This document shows, in pieces, positions 43,701 through 54,905 of a stretch of DNA of 64,000 nucleotides. Below the pieces are notes generated by a model. That model was not told where the DNA came from and ran no database searches. It worked only from the letters and a program-made list of their open reading frames with translations. Position numbers and translations under genes: made by a program. Each line of letters starts with the position of its first letter. The stretch's first letter is position 1. Source of the DNA: Turbatrix aceti (Eukaryota > Nematoda > Chromadorea > Rhabditida > Panagrolaimidae); contig OZ017767.1 in NCBI GenBank assembly GCA_963969345.1, positions 5,422,739 through 5,486,738 on the forward strand. The letters run 5' to 3'.

Positions 43701-45013
43701 ATAAATATAAATATAAGCAGGAAGTCAGTTGGCCATTGTACTTATTCGGCAGCGGCGTTTGGCACTTTTGACCTCCTCTGCTTCTGCAATCAAAGATGCG
43801 CCAGAGTGAGGTTAGTTCACCTTTTCAACGAACAACTAGATAAATTTGGAACAAGTTGATGAGAAAAAAAGCAATTTGCCGATGACGTGACAACATCCAT
43901 GGAAAAGAGGCCTTCGTGCCTCCTGTAACTGACAAAACATCTCTTTGTGTGTGAAAACAGATAGCGCAAAGGTTGGCGCTGTAGATAGATACTAATGCCG
44001 GTTCTCAGGCGTCCACAGAGGTCGGAAGCGGGCAGCAGAAGCCAATTAACCGCGTTTCAGAGCACGCATGCCCCGGAGGACGACGTCTGTGAACAGAGAT
44101 CATGTCGCCCGCAACCGACTATTTTTGAACGAACGACTTCTCATTTCGGCAACTGCCAACCATCCTGCAAAGAACGATCAAACATCTCCAGCACCGGGAA
44201 AATGTCGGGGTTTTTTTTTCAGCCGGACTCAAAAAAACTTGCGATCAACCCCCAAATAAACATTGGCACCAAAAAAATTTCATTAAGCACCCACCTGCCT
44301 TGGCAGATAAAAACATAAATAAAAAACGTTCCGAATACCATAAATAATTACGGTGATATTAAAAAAGAGCAGAAAAAACTTGACTTAAACATTGCGTGGT
44401 TGAAGGAGGCTAAAAATACACATGTCAAGCCCCCCGAAGGCGCAAAAGGACGCTCAATGCTCTCTTACCTTCTTGCTAACAGCATTACACAATTAGACAA
44501 TCAGACTAGCGGAAGTCAGTCATCTCAGGAGCTCATTGCTCAATTTCTGTGTGCATTATGGCCCTGGTGGCTTGGGGTAATATTCAGCCAGCCGAACGGC
44601 TCACCGTAAGCCCCTGTACTACCCGGATTTATAGGCTACATACAGTATGCTCTTTTCGGTTGAAAAAATTGCAAACACATTGTTTCTAATAAAAAAGTGT
44701 TAACTTATGTTTCGTAATATTTTTGTAATCAGAAAAGCTACATATCAGTAAGTGAGTTGGCACAAATATTTACGTGAGGCGAATATCACCAAACCGCAAA
44801 AGTAATTGGTAGGAAGAAAAAAGTGACCTTTCGTAAACTGACCGACCGTAGGCAAAATGAGCTCTTTACCGGTAACCAGAATCGGAGGAAACCAGGTACG
44901 GCACATGCCATGCCGTATCTGGCCTACCAAACACCAAAGCGAGTTCAGGCGTGAAACTCTTTTATCATCATCGGTGAGTAAGATATTTTATTTTCTAATA
45001 CACTGTACAACAA
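40776..45013. other. Gene-poor stretch
   Basis: No ORF resembles a known protein beyond the receptor exon. A hydrophobic minus-strand ORF at 41683-41892 is too AT-rich and isolated to call. The stretch contains the poly(A) signal of the UGT gene at its right end and no RNA gene that I can see. Confidence 0.35.
44987..44992 (-). terminator. Polyadenylation signal of UGT gene
   Basis: AATAAA on the minus strand 22 nt past the TAG stop at 45014-45016. Confidence 0.6.
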
Positions 45014-47002
45014 CTAGGCTTTTTTTAATTTTAAATACGAGCGAACAGTGAAACTGACATCAAAGACAATACTAAAAAACCGACGCGTCCAAGAACTTGT
45101 AACAATGTACCCCACAAAAATGGCAATAATGGCAAGGAGGATAGCGTAGACGTCGATGTTGTAGAAGGCGACGGCGTTGAGATCGACGCCACCTGGCCGG
45201 AGATTGTTCAGAGGAGCAAAGCGCGCGACAAATTCGGTCCAGCGAATGAGCAGCGTTTCGGGTTGGACGGGCTTGTGCAGGACCATCGCCTTCATGCGTT
45301 CAGCTGCCGTGGCATAGGATGTACCGTTGAGGAGGTGAGTGAGGTGAGCGACAACTGCGGCCTTGGAAATATCGCCTTTGAGCAAAACCCGGCCAAAACC
45401 GTGCTTTTCTGCGATTCTCGCATTTCGGAATTGATCGCCGAAAAGGGGAATCGTCAGGAGCGGTTTGCCGGCCTGAATCGCCTCTTGCATGCCGTTGTAC
45501 CCTCCATGGGTGATGAAAGCACTGGTTTTCTTGTTATCTGCAAAAAAACAAAAAATGAAAAAAATGTATATGCACGGGGCCATAAACCACAACCACAACT
45601 ACAAGAACTGTATGCGTACACGTAACACAAATAACACAAATTTGGTGACGCAAGCTAATTGTGGCACTTTCAACAAGAAAAATACGTAAAATCTGTTTTC
45701 CACCAGAAAATTCACTTCAGAAAAAAATTTAGATTTGTTGAAAAACAACTCGTCTTGCCTATAATCCCGAACAAAAGAAAAAAAAGAAGCACGTACGCAG
45801 GAGGTCCGCCTGAGGCAGCCAGGACATGAGGTGCACGTTGTCCGGCTTGTAAAACTCCATGTCTTTGCCCTTGTACCGCATGAAAAATTGAGTACGTGGA
45901 AATAAGGCAAAGGCGTCCATAAAAGCGCGTTTCCAGTGAACCGGCATAGCCGAAGCATCTGCGATCGAACCAAACGTAAAAATGACCACGTTGTCCGTTC
46001 GATTGACGAGTTCGGCGACGCCCGACGGCAGCGGCTTGGAATGCATCTCCTTCACGCCAAGGCCGCCGATGTTGATGACTTTGTGCAGAGTCGGTCGAGG
46101 CAGGTCGTAGAGCTCGTTGCTGTTGACGAAAACGAGAGGTGCACTGCGCATGATGTCGTCGAAGGACTCGCTGATGTTTAGATGGGCCCGAAAAAGTTCT
46201 TCATAGGGCGAGCTGACAAAGTACCGCACCAGCAGCGGCGACGCAAGGTGCCCCAGCACTGATTGAAAGCGCTGGACAAAAGTCAGGTGATCACCGGCGT
46301 CAAAGAGGGTCGGGGCTGCGTAGGAAGGCGGCACGGGCACGCCGATGTACGACGCGACCTGGTCCATGAGTGCTGCGCTGTTGAGCAGGGCCCAGGATTT
46401 GGCATTGATCGCCCGAAGAAGGCCCAGAGGACAGAGGTCGTGGACGCTGACGAAGAAGACGTCAAAGTCGGCGGAAATCAGCTGTTCCCGCAGCGAGTAA
46501 TTTGTCAAAAGATCTGAAAAGAGACAAAAATTAAGAAATCATTTTGTCGTCCGGAAAAAAATCTTTGTTCGCAAATAAACTCGAAAAAACACGAACGAGG
46601 CAACTCACTTCTGCAGCATTTTACAAAGTTGTCTCTGAACGCCTCGACTAGCCGTCGCCCGTCTCCGAACAAATGCTGGACCACAGAGGCGTCCTGGAAC
46701 GCCACCTTCGCGTGATGGGCTTTCATCCACTCGTAATCGACGTCGTCCGCCAGCGCGTCGACTGTCCACTCCTCGATGTCGCTTCTCGTCGGCCTCCCGC
46801 CCTCGTAGGGCGTGATGATCACCCGGATGATCGTCAGGTTGTGTCCTGCATCTGCGAGCACTTCCGCCACCCGCTGGGCAAATATCACCTGGCTCACGGA
46901 CACATCAGGTGTAAAAATGCCTATTTTCAGGCTCCTGGTATTGGCAACCAGCAGTAATACAACAAAGAATAAGGATGTTATGGAGTACTGTAGAACGTGC
47001 AT
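45014..47002 (-). CDS. UDP-glucuronosyl/glucosyltransferase (UGT)
   Basis: Three exons (46609-47002, 45797-46513, 45014-45537) give 544 aa, normal for the family. The protein starts with a signal peptide (MHVLQYSITSLFFVVLLLVA), then the variable acceptor-binding N-terminal half, then the UDP-sugar-binding half: VVIFTFGSIADASAMP, VHLMSWLPQADLL and the UGT signature around FITHGGYNGMQEAIQAGKPL, LTIPLFGDQFRNA. A C-terminal membrane span (VYAILLAIIAIFVGYIV) and a basic cytosolic tail (SYLKLKKA) anchor it in the ER with the catalytic part in the lumen. Members conjugate sugars to lipophilic toxins, drugs and endogenous compounds. The family is large in nematodes, so a specific ugt number cannot be given. 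The catalytic His of the N-terminal half was not identified with certainty. Intron 2 is 259 bp; intron 1 carries a GTTCG-repeat fragment. Confidence 0.92.
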
Positions 47003-47910
47003 TTGAAGCTAATTTTTGTTCTGAAAATGTTATTTATACAACAATTTACAGTAAAAAAAACAAAAAAACTACGGTATAATTTTATTTTGATCCCAAAAGA
47101 CCTCCCGCGAAATAAAAATAAAAGTACAGTGCATCCGATAAAAGTACAGTGCCCCCAACGATGTTTTATATACGCCGAAGCCACCAGCGTCGATTTCTGG
47201 AAGCAGACGCGACGCGGCTTATCACCTCGACCACCCACTGAAGTGCATTCGAAGTCCATAAAAGATCATCATAGGTGGCAATAATATTTTACCGTGCAAT
47301 AAAAGTGCAAGCAAAAAAACATCCAGACAGTCAGTTTTGCTTGTTCGAGATCAAGATCGTTAAACTTGCAAAGGTGCACCTTTGCAAGTTCCTCTTCCGA
47401 GTCAAAACACAAAAAAAAATCACTTACCGGTAGAAAACCGTGAAAAGTCAACGGTAAGATCGATACACGATCTGGACAAGTATGAAGATCGCCGCTGCGT
47501 TGGCCATTTTGGCAGCGACGCACGGACTCGGCCAAGTCGGCACCTGATCGAAAAACTCGATTGCAAACAAACAGGCGGTATGACCCGGGTCACGTCGATA
47601 TACCACTTTTGTTATAAATATACCCAACGCTTGCTGATTAGCGGATTATTTGAGTTGAAAAACAAAAAAAAATCAGGAGAAAAGTGACAGCGAAAAAACA
47701 AAGCACTCATCAGCTGCAGCTGTGCGGAAGTTATAATCATCAACAAAATTTCAATTCTTGAATTTTTGCGCCTTTTGGGGGCTCCCGAAGAGAAAAATGC
47801 GCAGCGCGTGAACTTGATAAATAAAAACTCTGTGAACGGATATTTCTGTTTCTATTCACGGCTCTTTATCTTTCCTGTTCACAAAATCACTGTCTGAAGT
47901 CGCCGTTAGC
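47003..47910. other. Divergent intergenic region between UGT and importin-like gene
   Basis: About 900 bp separating two divergent start codons. It contains the duplicated phrase AAAAGTACAGTGC near 47122 and 47141 and an AAGGTGCACCTTTGCAAG palindrome near 47369-47386. No gene recognised. Confidence 0.4.
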
Positions 47911-49869
47911 ATGGCCACTTCAGGCGATGACGATCGACATCAAGAAATGTACAAAAACTCAGGTTCGTATTTTTTGTTTTTGTATTTTGTTGCTTCAAAG
48001 AGATTCTCTCTCTCAAGGCAAGACGCTCAACACCCAGCGAATGATGCGCGAGGATTCGGCGGTGAAGCTGAGGAAGAAGAAGCGAGATAAGTTTTTTGCG
48101 GCACGCAGGGCTCATATCGAAGAGCTGCCATCCATCAACGGAATCGTTAGTTTTTATCGTTCGTGCGCACGCCGCGTAAAATTAGAACTTGGTGATCGAT
48201 CTTCAGGATAAGTACCAAGGGTACTCGCTTTACGACGATACTGTGACCAACGGACTCAAATCTACCGATGTGGAAAGCATCACTCTGGCTCTCATGGTGC
48301 ACGTCGCCAATCTTAAATCCGATTGTACGTTCCGCAAATCGAAAAACATGCCCAATCGGACTCGTTTTTCAGACAAGAAAACCATCTCCGAATTCATCGA
48401 TCTCGCACCTTTTGGTAACATTTACAGGCTGTATCAAATTGTTGAAGGAGCGGAGAATGGATCAAATCTGCAGTTTTTGGGCCTCCGGGTGCTCTCTCAG
48501 GTCGTCGAGGACGAGGGCATCGCCGGCATGGTCGAAGAATTCACCCAGGTTCCTCAGTTGTTGATTACGGGTCTGAGGTGAGTGCTTTTGCAGGGAGGGC
48601 GAACGTTTGTGTTACTTGGCGAAGAAATGGAAAATTTTTGGGTTCATGTTCGTTCGCGAACAAAAAAAACGGTGTTTATGATTTTTTTATAATATTCAGA
48701 AATCTTCCGGAGCAGTCTTTGGGCGACGCTCTGAACATCCTCGTTCGGACGCTGCCAACGAGCACGCTCCTTCAAAGGCAGGAAACGATCGATGCAGTCA
48801 TCGACAAGGCGACCCGGATCTGCCGGGAGAGCGCTGTGGCTTATATCCGCGCCCAGGCGGCGTTGCTGGTGTACAAAACGGTTGACGCCGTCATCGATGA
48901 GGACAACGACATTCACGTGCCGGCGAAGGCGGTAATCGACCTCGCAGCCGACCTCGTCGTGAGCGACGATGCCGTCTGCCGCATCTCGGGCTACGCGATG
49001 CTCAACTGCCTCTTCGCGAGCTACGATATGGGAAATCTGGTCGTCAACAGCCAGTGCTGGCACCAGGCTGTCGCGAGGTGCGACGCGATCGACGACGTCG
49101 AAGCCGAGGAGGCTTTTCTCCTGCTGGAAAACCTCGCGAGCTTCATGCTGGCTCACGAACTCGAAGAGTCCTGTCTTGTCACGAAGATGTGGGCTATGGT
49201 GGATGCTCCGGTTTTTCGGGGCTCGCAGAAGCAGCTCATGGCACTCAAAGTCCTGACTGAAATTGTCCTTTCTTGCACGGATAAGAAACAGCTTTTTATC
49301 GAGTTTGTTGGGTTTTTAGTCACTCATTGTGCCTCATTTGACAGTTTTCAGCAGTGCAACGAACGCAAAAGACAGTCTGGTTCGTCTGCTCAACGATGGA
49401 TCCTTCGACGTCCGACGACAGACCGTCCTCGTCCTCCACGGCCTTCTCTGCACCATGTCCGACCTCATCCCACAATTCATCGATAAGGACATGCTCATCG
49501 GCCTCTCCGACATGCTGACCGTAATGCACGCTGATACGGTACATTCCACTCTCGAGATCCTGCAAGCCGTGTTCACCCACGGTGGATCGCCTGCGACGGG
49601 TCCCGATCGATGTACGTTATTTAAAAAAAAAATGAAAGCAATTATTTTTTACATTCTGCTCCTGATTTTCAGACACGCCATTCACCGAGCTGGCGAAAGA
49701 GGTAAACATGCCCGACAGACTGGAATTCCTGACAATGTCGCCCAACGACCTGATAGCGCTGCTGGCCGTCGAACTGCTTCACCTGCACCTCGTGGAAGAC
49801 AACGACGTCGGCGCCCTGCCCGACGACCTGGCTGACATCGAGATCGAGTCTTTTGATCTCCCGGGGTGA
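47911..49869 (+). CDS. Divergent importin-alpha-like protein (IBB + Arm repeats)
   Basis: Seven exons (47911-47962, 48003-48145, 48207-48324, 48373-48577, 48700-49311, 49352-49611, 49673-49869) give 528 aa. An N-terminal importin-beta-binding domain is evident: KTLNTQRMMREDSAVKLRKK followed by KRDKFFAARRAHIEE, matching the R-x-R...VELRKxKR pattern. Armadillo-type helices follow (YDDTVTNGLKSTDVESITLA, FLGLRVLSQVVEDEGIAGMV, LVRLLNDGSFDVRRQTVLVL). The usual Arm signature with conserved Trp and Asn for NLS binding is weak; only VNSQCWHQAVARCD resembles it, so cargo binding may differ. The C-terminus is acidic (DLADIEIESFDLPG). Importin alpha carries NLS cargo into the nucleus with importin beta. 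At least two introns are only 40 bp; the first acceptor (CAAAGAG) is unusual, and exon 3 may instead start at 48186. AATAAA lies at 50030. This may be a fast-evolving germline-type importin alpha. Confidence 0.75.
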
Positions 49870-50029
49870 TCTGTGAATGTATTTACAGTTGATGATTTAT
49901 TTCCCAAGGCTTGAGCGGATAAATTTTATTTAAACTTATTTAAAAAAAATACGGAACAACAAAACAAAAACACGACAACAAGGGGAATGGGCTGTTTTCA
50001 ATCTCGCCACCGTGGCACGGTGTAACGCA

Positions 50030-50035
50030 AATAAA
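50030..50035 (+). terminator. Polyadenylation signal of importin-alpha-like gene
   Basis: AATAAA 160 nt past the TGA stop at 49867-49869. Confidence 0.5.
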
Positions 50036-50139
50036 AATTATTGGCCAGATTATGATCTGGACGCCGTTGTCATTGACGTACAGGTTTTCTGAAAAAAATT
50101 TTAATTAAAATAAATTGCGAATTCAAAAAAAATTTACTC

Positions 50140-50216
50140 ACTTTTTTTAGCCATATTACATATTTATACAGAACGCCCGCAGAGCCGGAGTGCGGGCGAA
50201 CTGTTGGGCCTCTCTG
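50140..50216 (-). repeat. Partial third copy of the mini-gene module
   Basis: The stretch shares ACATATTTATACAGAACG (50158-50175) with 51100-51117, and a CTCACTTTTTT donor region next to it. Read on the minus strand it encodes GVLYKYVIWLKK after a TTTTTCAG acceptor ending near 50217, like the C-terminus DVLYKYV of the 51.1-kb copy. It is a remnant or a separate exon of the same locus. Confidence 0.45.
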
Positions 50217-50450
50217 AAAAATTATAATAATTTAGTTTCATTGACATTCGGTGTATTTTTTTCAATCAATGTTTTGTTTTAATTTCAGCGTTTTTGCAGG
50301 CTTTTTATCACATTTTGTATCAGAAAACACAAAATTGTTCTCTTCAATAAAAAAAACAATTCTTTTATCAAAAAATTATTTTTGTTTTCATTCCATAAAA
50401 AAATTTTATATAACCCATATTTTCCATTTTTGCTTTGAAAAGTTGTAAAC

Positions 50451-50960
50451 TCACCAGAGGCACACGAAGGCCCTCGCCACCCGGGCGAAGAGGTTGCGGT
50501 GGGGGCGAGGGCGCTCCACGGCCCACGCCGTCTGGGTCGGCGGCGGCGGCGGCGGAAGCAGCCGGTGCAGCCGGTGGAACTGGCGCTGGAGGGCCAGTTC
50601 GGCCAGCAGCTGCCGCTGGTCCTCCGGAAACGGCGCGTCAAATTCGCCGTCTTCGGCCGGGTCACTGGCGTGCCCGGTTGTGCCGCTAGGCCCGGGGAGG
50701 TCGTTGGCCGGAACGACGAGGAGGTTGTTCATGGTATCGTCGTCGATGGTCTTGGTTGCAGTTTTGGACGAGATGGCCTTCGTCCTGTCGTTGCTCGCGG
50801 CGTCGACGGCGACGTCGACGACGTTGACCGGGTCGTCGACGGCCATCGCCACGGCCGTCACGGCCAACGCGGGGGCCACCGTGGCCCTGTTGAGCCAAAT
50901 CCGGCGGGCCACGATCGGCACGATGAATTCGAGGGATGCCTCGAGCAGATCAACCAACAT
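50451..50960 (-). CDS. Hypothetical protein, long member of duplicated mini-gene
   Basis: A 169-aa frame from the ATG at 50960 (just after an ATTATTTCAG acceptor) to TGA at 50451-50453. The first 55 residues are amphipathic to hydrophobic (MLVDLLEASLEFIVPIVARR, then ALAVTAVAMAVDDPVNVVDV) and match the 60-aa protein encoded at 51096-51278. A low-complexity acidic linker, a run of seven prolines and a basic end (RNLFARVARAFVCLW) follow. A GTGAGT donor overlaps the final codons, so the real C-terminus may be spliced onward. No known family; strongly GC-rich compared with its surroundings. Function unknown. Confidence 0.5.
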   Translation of the reverse strand: MLVDLLEASLEFIVPIVARRIWLNRATVAPALAVTAVAMAVDDPVNVVDVAVDAASNDRTKAISSKTATKTIDDDTMNNLLVVPANDLPGPSGTTGHASDPAEDGEFDAPFPEDQRQLLAELALQRQFHRLHRLLPPPPPPTQTAWAVERPRPHRNLFARVARAFVCLW

Positions 50961-50987
50961 TTTTTTACCTGAAATAATCTTTTCCGG

Positions 50988-51324
50988 TATACACAATTTC
51001 ACCCGATCAATTATTTTATCAAAAAAAAATAATTTAAAATTTTTTTATGAAAAAAATAATTGATAATGCCGAATTCGAAAAATGAACTCACTTTTTTATA
51101 CATATTTATACAGAACGTCGACGACGTGGTGTACGACGTTGACGGGGTCGTCGCACGCCAACGCAGCGACCCCTGTGGCCACCTGTCGTCCCCCCCGGCC
51201 GACGTGCGACCACAACCATCCGAGGATGGCTGGGCCGCAGGCTTCCAGCGTTTTTTCGATCACGGCAATGCAAACCATGATTCTAAAATAATTTATTCCG
51301 ATATACACAATTTCACCCGATCAA
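50988..51324. repeat. Tandem duplication flank pair
   Basis: The same 23-bp sequence (beginning TATACACAATTTCACC and ending CGATCAA) occurs at 50988-51010 and 51302-51324, upstream of each mini-gene ATG and with the same AATAAT-rich context. This marks the 5' side of a 314-bp-offset tandem duplication. Confidence 0.75.
51096..51278 (-). CDS. Hypothetical small hydrophobic protein, short duplicated copy
   Basis: A 60-aa frame from the ATG at 51278, four nt after an ATTATTTTAG acceptor. It encodes MVCIAVIEKTLEACGPAILG, then VATGVAALACDDPVNVVHHV and VDVLYKYV. The core AxACDDPVNVVxxxVD matches the neighbouring 169-aa protein, and upstream flanks match too (a shared run at 50988-51010 and 51302-51324), so the two arose by tandem duplication of about 314 bp offset. 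It is short and has no known family; expression would need to be shown. Confidence 0.45.
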   Translation of the reverse strand: MVCIAVIEKTLEACGPAILGWLWSHVGRGGRQVATGVAALACDDPVNVVHHVVDVLYKYV

Positions 51325-51837
51325 GTTCAGAACGTAATTATCACGAATCAAAACACTCCAATCTTTGCCCAAAATCCATCTAGATTTTTCAAAAATCACA
51401 AAGTTTATCGCAATCGTGTGATAAACATCAATCGATCAGAAATCGCCATTTTCGCGCGTGTTTTCTTTCGACGTAGCAGCGTGCCTTGTGCACTCTGATT
51501 ACTCTTTTACCTAATCACTGACCACCCATACTAGCATTCGAATTTCCGGATCCGACCCGAAATAAAGGGTTTTCGGACTGGGTACGCGAAAATTTCTAGA
51601 AAAAAACCAAAAATTCCAAAAAAGTCACGAAAATAAAAAAAGTTGCCATAATTTTTGTACAAGACCATATTTTCGTTTCAAAAGCCGAAACTTTAAAACT
51701 CCGAAGTATACAAAACTTTAACGATAATAATTTGATCTAAAATTTCGGATTTTGGATCGGGTATCCAAGAGCACTGTTTTTTGCATTGTCTGTCGATCGA
51801 TCTGTGGTTCCCAGTCTTTTGATTTTGACCGATAAAA
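51325..51837. other. No supported gene
   Basis: AT-rich spacer between the mini-gene cluster and the 3' end of the RRN3 gene; two similar phrases about rare TTTCGGATC-type sequence recur near 51545 and 51747, but nothing else is recognised. Confidence 0.3.
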
Positions 51838-51843
51838 TTTATT
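51838..51843 (-). terminator. Polyadenylation signal of RRN3 gene
   Basis: AATAAA on the minus strand 51 nt past the TAA stop at 51894-51896. Confidence 0.55.
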
Positions 51844-51893
51844 AACGTGCGACAACAAAACAAAAACACAACAAGTAATCGAAAAAAGCGGTA

Positions 51894-53865
51894 TTATATG
51901 ACATTGCGGATGAACCTGTCAAGCGGAGACGACGAAAGCAACTCGTCGATGGACTTTTTACCCTTGAGAGCGTCGTCTATCCGTTTGACGTCTTCATCGT
52001 TATCGAGGAAGTCAAAGTCGTCGTCTGCGTTGTCACCTGCCTGCATGTCGACATCCAGGGGCTCAGGCATGGACGTGTTGAGGATATCGGTGGCAATCTC
52101 CTGTCGATCAACCTCAGCGGGTTCAAAGTTTCTGATGAAGGGCGTGATGAAGACGGCGGACGCGTTGAGTTGAACGAAGCTGAACGGCAGAAAGTGGTCG
52201 ATAGGAGGGCTTTCGACGGGCGCTCGATCCAGGATGTGGGAGCAGTAGACGATCTGCAGCTGCCGGCTGATCATGGCGAAGCCGAGGGCGACGACGCGTG
52301 AGATGTAGCGCAGAGGCTCCAGCTGGCTGTGAACGATCCGCGAGAGGCCCAGGCCGTGGGTTTCGGAAACAGCTGAAAAATCACATTCTAATCACGTTGA
52401 ACATAAAAAACCATAAAAACATACCATTTCGTTCGGCGACTTCCTTGTACCTGAAAGCGAAGGCGAAAAGCAAGCTCTGCACAACGGCGTAGAAGACACC
52501 GTGTTGGACGGTGCCGGCGTGCTTCGCTCCGTACTGCCCGGATTCGTTGACGTACGCTGCCGCCCAGTCGGACATCTTGGCTATCCACTTGAAGAAGGTA
52601 TCGTAGGAGACGTAATTTGCACGTGCCAGGAACGAGCCGAGGTACATCGCAGCGGCCTGGCTGCGTTTCCACTCCCTGGGCACGAGCGGGGGCGCCATGA
52701 CGAGTTTCCAGAGCATTCGCAGCATGCAATCCGAGTATTTGGCATCAAAACTGCAGATGTAGAACCAGATGAACGGGACCGATTGCACGTCGATGGAGGA
52801 GAGCACTTCTTCGGTAAAAATCGGCCAGAAGTATTCAAAAAGGGAATCCAGGTACTCGTGATTGACGACGCCGTCTGAAATCCAGCAAAATAAAAATTTT
52901 CAGAACTTTTTCCAAAAATAAAATTTTCTTGAGGCAAAAACTCACTTTCACCAACTGCATTCGTCTTTATGACTTTGAAGATTTCAACCATACACGTATC
53001 GAGCTTGTAGGTGAGGTCCTTGCGCTCATCAAATTGCACGTCCTCTTCGGCGACGCCAAAAACATTTCCAGCTTCAAGATGAGCGTTCTTGATCGATGAT
53101 TTTGAGACAAAAGCCTGTAATCGGCATAAAAACAGCGTGAAAGACTGCTGAAATCAAAAAAAAACATACGTCCAAATTGAGCATCTTGCTGATGATGAGC
53201 TTCCAAATGTCCCTCTGGATGCTGACTGGCTTGTTTGCGAGTTCCACCATTTTGCCCACAAATCCGCAATAGGCATCCGCGTCCATGAGGTGATGGGGAA
53301 ACGATCGTCTGATAGCAACGATGATAGCCGGCCTTGCAGGCGTGCTCTCAATATCCAAAATAGCGCTCATAGCCATCTTTCGGTAGTCCAGGACGACAGA
53401 TTCGGTATCGTAATCCATCGGACAGCAAATATAGCCCAAAAAGCAGCAAAGAATATCCTGGATATACAAATTGGTGTGCAGGGCACAGGAAACCAGCATG
53501 TGAATGAAAGACGGAAGAATATTCCTGGGAAACGATTTCCATGGTAGTGCCTGTAAAAAAAACCCGACATAATATAGAAATAGTAAAAAACAGAAACTCA
53601 CACAAAACTTTTTGACCATAGAAGCACAGTTATGATCCAAGAACGGTCCACAAGTAACAAAATTTTGAAAAAAATCAACTTTGGAGTTGGCACTCCAAGA
53701 CGAAAAGTTATCGAGAAGCAGAAGTAGTTGGTTGTACTTTTGCTTCGCTAAAGGCGAATTCTGAAAAAAAATGTTTAATCCACGTTTTTCCCTCCCGCCC
53801 AAAAAACAAACCTCAGCCAACTCTTTGAAGAACGTTTCCGTGTCCTGTGGCTGCTTAGACGACAT
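51894..53865 (-). CDS. tif-1A: RRN3 / TIF-IA, RNA polymerase I initiation factor
   Basis: Six exons (53812-53865, 53602-53760, 53170-53550, 52946-53114, 52425-52874, 51894-52372) give 563 aa. The order of conserved blocks follows RRN3: a short helical N-terminus, HMLVSCALHTNLYIQDILCC, RPAIIVAIRRSFPHHL, IQRDIWKLIISKMLNLD, FIWFYICSFDAKYSDCMLRM, AAAMYLGSFLARANYVSYDT, GVFYAVVQSLLFAFAFRYKE, then LGLSRIVHSQLEPLRYISRV and PPIDHFLPFSFVQLNASAVF. The C-terminal tail is acidic (DNADDDFDFLDNDEDVKRID). RRN3 binds Pol I and connects it to the rDNA promoter in the nucleolus; its phosphorylation links growth signals to rRNA synthesis. It diverges head to head from the RING gene, with 374 bp between start codons. 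The family call is confident. Confidence 0.9.
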
Positions 53866-54239
53866 CGTAGCATCTGGGACTGAAAAAATAGAGAAACGTC
53901 AAAAAATGTGTCGTTTCTGAAAAACGTATTTCGCGGCAAAATCGACCGGGAAAAAACCCTCAAATGGCGATGCAAATAAAAGAAACCACAACGTCGATGC
54001 ACATGTTTCGATTGAAAAGAGTATCATGTGTTTTTTCGAAAAATGAGGGCAAAAAGACAGCCAAAATGCGTGCAAATCAATCGTCACAGGGACCCGCCTG
54101 CAAACAGGTCTTGAGGCCAGTTTGCATTCGCTTCGAGACCTTCGCGAGCGCTTTCCCTGAATTCCCCGCATCTTTTTGATTTTCTTTTTGCCCGTTCCTG
54201 CGGTCACTCGCATTTGTGGTGCCGTCTTTCTGATTTATT

Positions 54240-54905
54240 ATGGCTTCCTACGAGTGCACCATCTGCAGCGGCGGAATCAGGAAGATCGGTGATGCGGCAT
54301 TCGCTCCTTGTGGTCACATGTTTCACGCGGCGTGCCTCGATCATTGGATCACCAGTTGCAAGCGTTCTACGTGCCCTATTTGCCGTCACCTGACGCCCAA
54401 GGTTCTGCGAATCTACACCGCTGATGCCAAGTACAACAAAGTTTGCGCGACGCTGAATCCGAGAGAGTGCACTTCTTTCCCTGAATTCGAATTTGTCGTT
54501 GGCAAACATCTCTTTGACAATTTTCCGCTCAAATCCTTCAAAGTTGCCAAGCCTTTGACGTCTTTCGACTTTGCCATGGACTCAATTGACAAGGCTCGAA
54601 TCCTCCTCGAAAAGTGCGTCAACTCGTTCGGCTACTTTCTGGTTCGGCGTGCGGCACACTTTCTCTGCTGCATGGCCTATTCCGACGATTTTGACAGCTT
54701 TATCAAAACGAATGGTGGCACGTATTATCGCCAGATTGAATTCTGCAATACGGTTGTTGCGTGCTACGCTGTGAAACTCCGCAAGGAGTACAAAAGGCTC
54801 GATGTGCTTCAAATTGATTTTTGCGGTCGTCTGTTGGAGGAATTCGAGAACGTCTGCGCGAAGGAACAACCGTGCGTCTCCAAATTCCACTCTTCCGGGC
54901 ACTGA
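54240..54905 (+). CDS. RING-H2 finger protein (putative E3 ubiquitin ligase)
   Basis: Single-exon frame for 221 aa. The N-terminus is a complete RING-H2: C6-x2-C9, C24, H26, H29, C32, C45-x2-C48 (MASYECTICSGGIRK, then FAPCGHMFHAACLDHWITSC and TCPICRHL), so E2 binding and ubiquitin ligase activity are likely. The rest (VGKHLFDNFPLKSFKVAKPL, FGYFLVRRAAHFLCCMAYSD, LDVLQIDFCGRLLEEFENVC) is helical and matches no family I know. The architecture recalls nematode TRAIP-like or expanded lineage-specific RING genes. The absence of introns contrasts with its neighbours and could point to retroposition. It diverges from RRN3 and converges with the ANKLE2-like gene, whose stop is 195 bp away. Confidence 0.8.
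   Translation: MASYECTICSGGIRKIGDAAFAPCGHMFHAACLDHWITSCKRSTCPICRHLTPKVLRIYTADAKYNKVCATLNPRECTSFPEFEFVVGKHLFDNFPLKSFKVAKPLTSFDFAMDSIDKARILLEKCVNSFGYFLVRRAAHFLCCMAYSDDFDSFIKTNGGTYYRQIEFCNTVVACYAVKLRKEYKRLDVLQIDFCGRLLEEFENVCAKEQPCVSKFHSSGH

Noticed and set aside
50494..51063. 189-aa plus-strand frame opposite the mini-gene
   Set aside because: Antisense shadow of the GC-rich minus-strand frame; composed of Gly/Ser/Thr low-complexity sequence.
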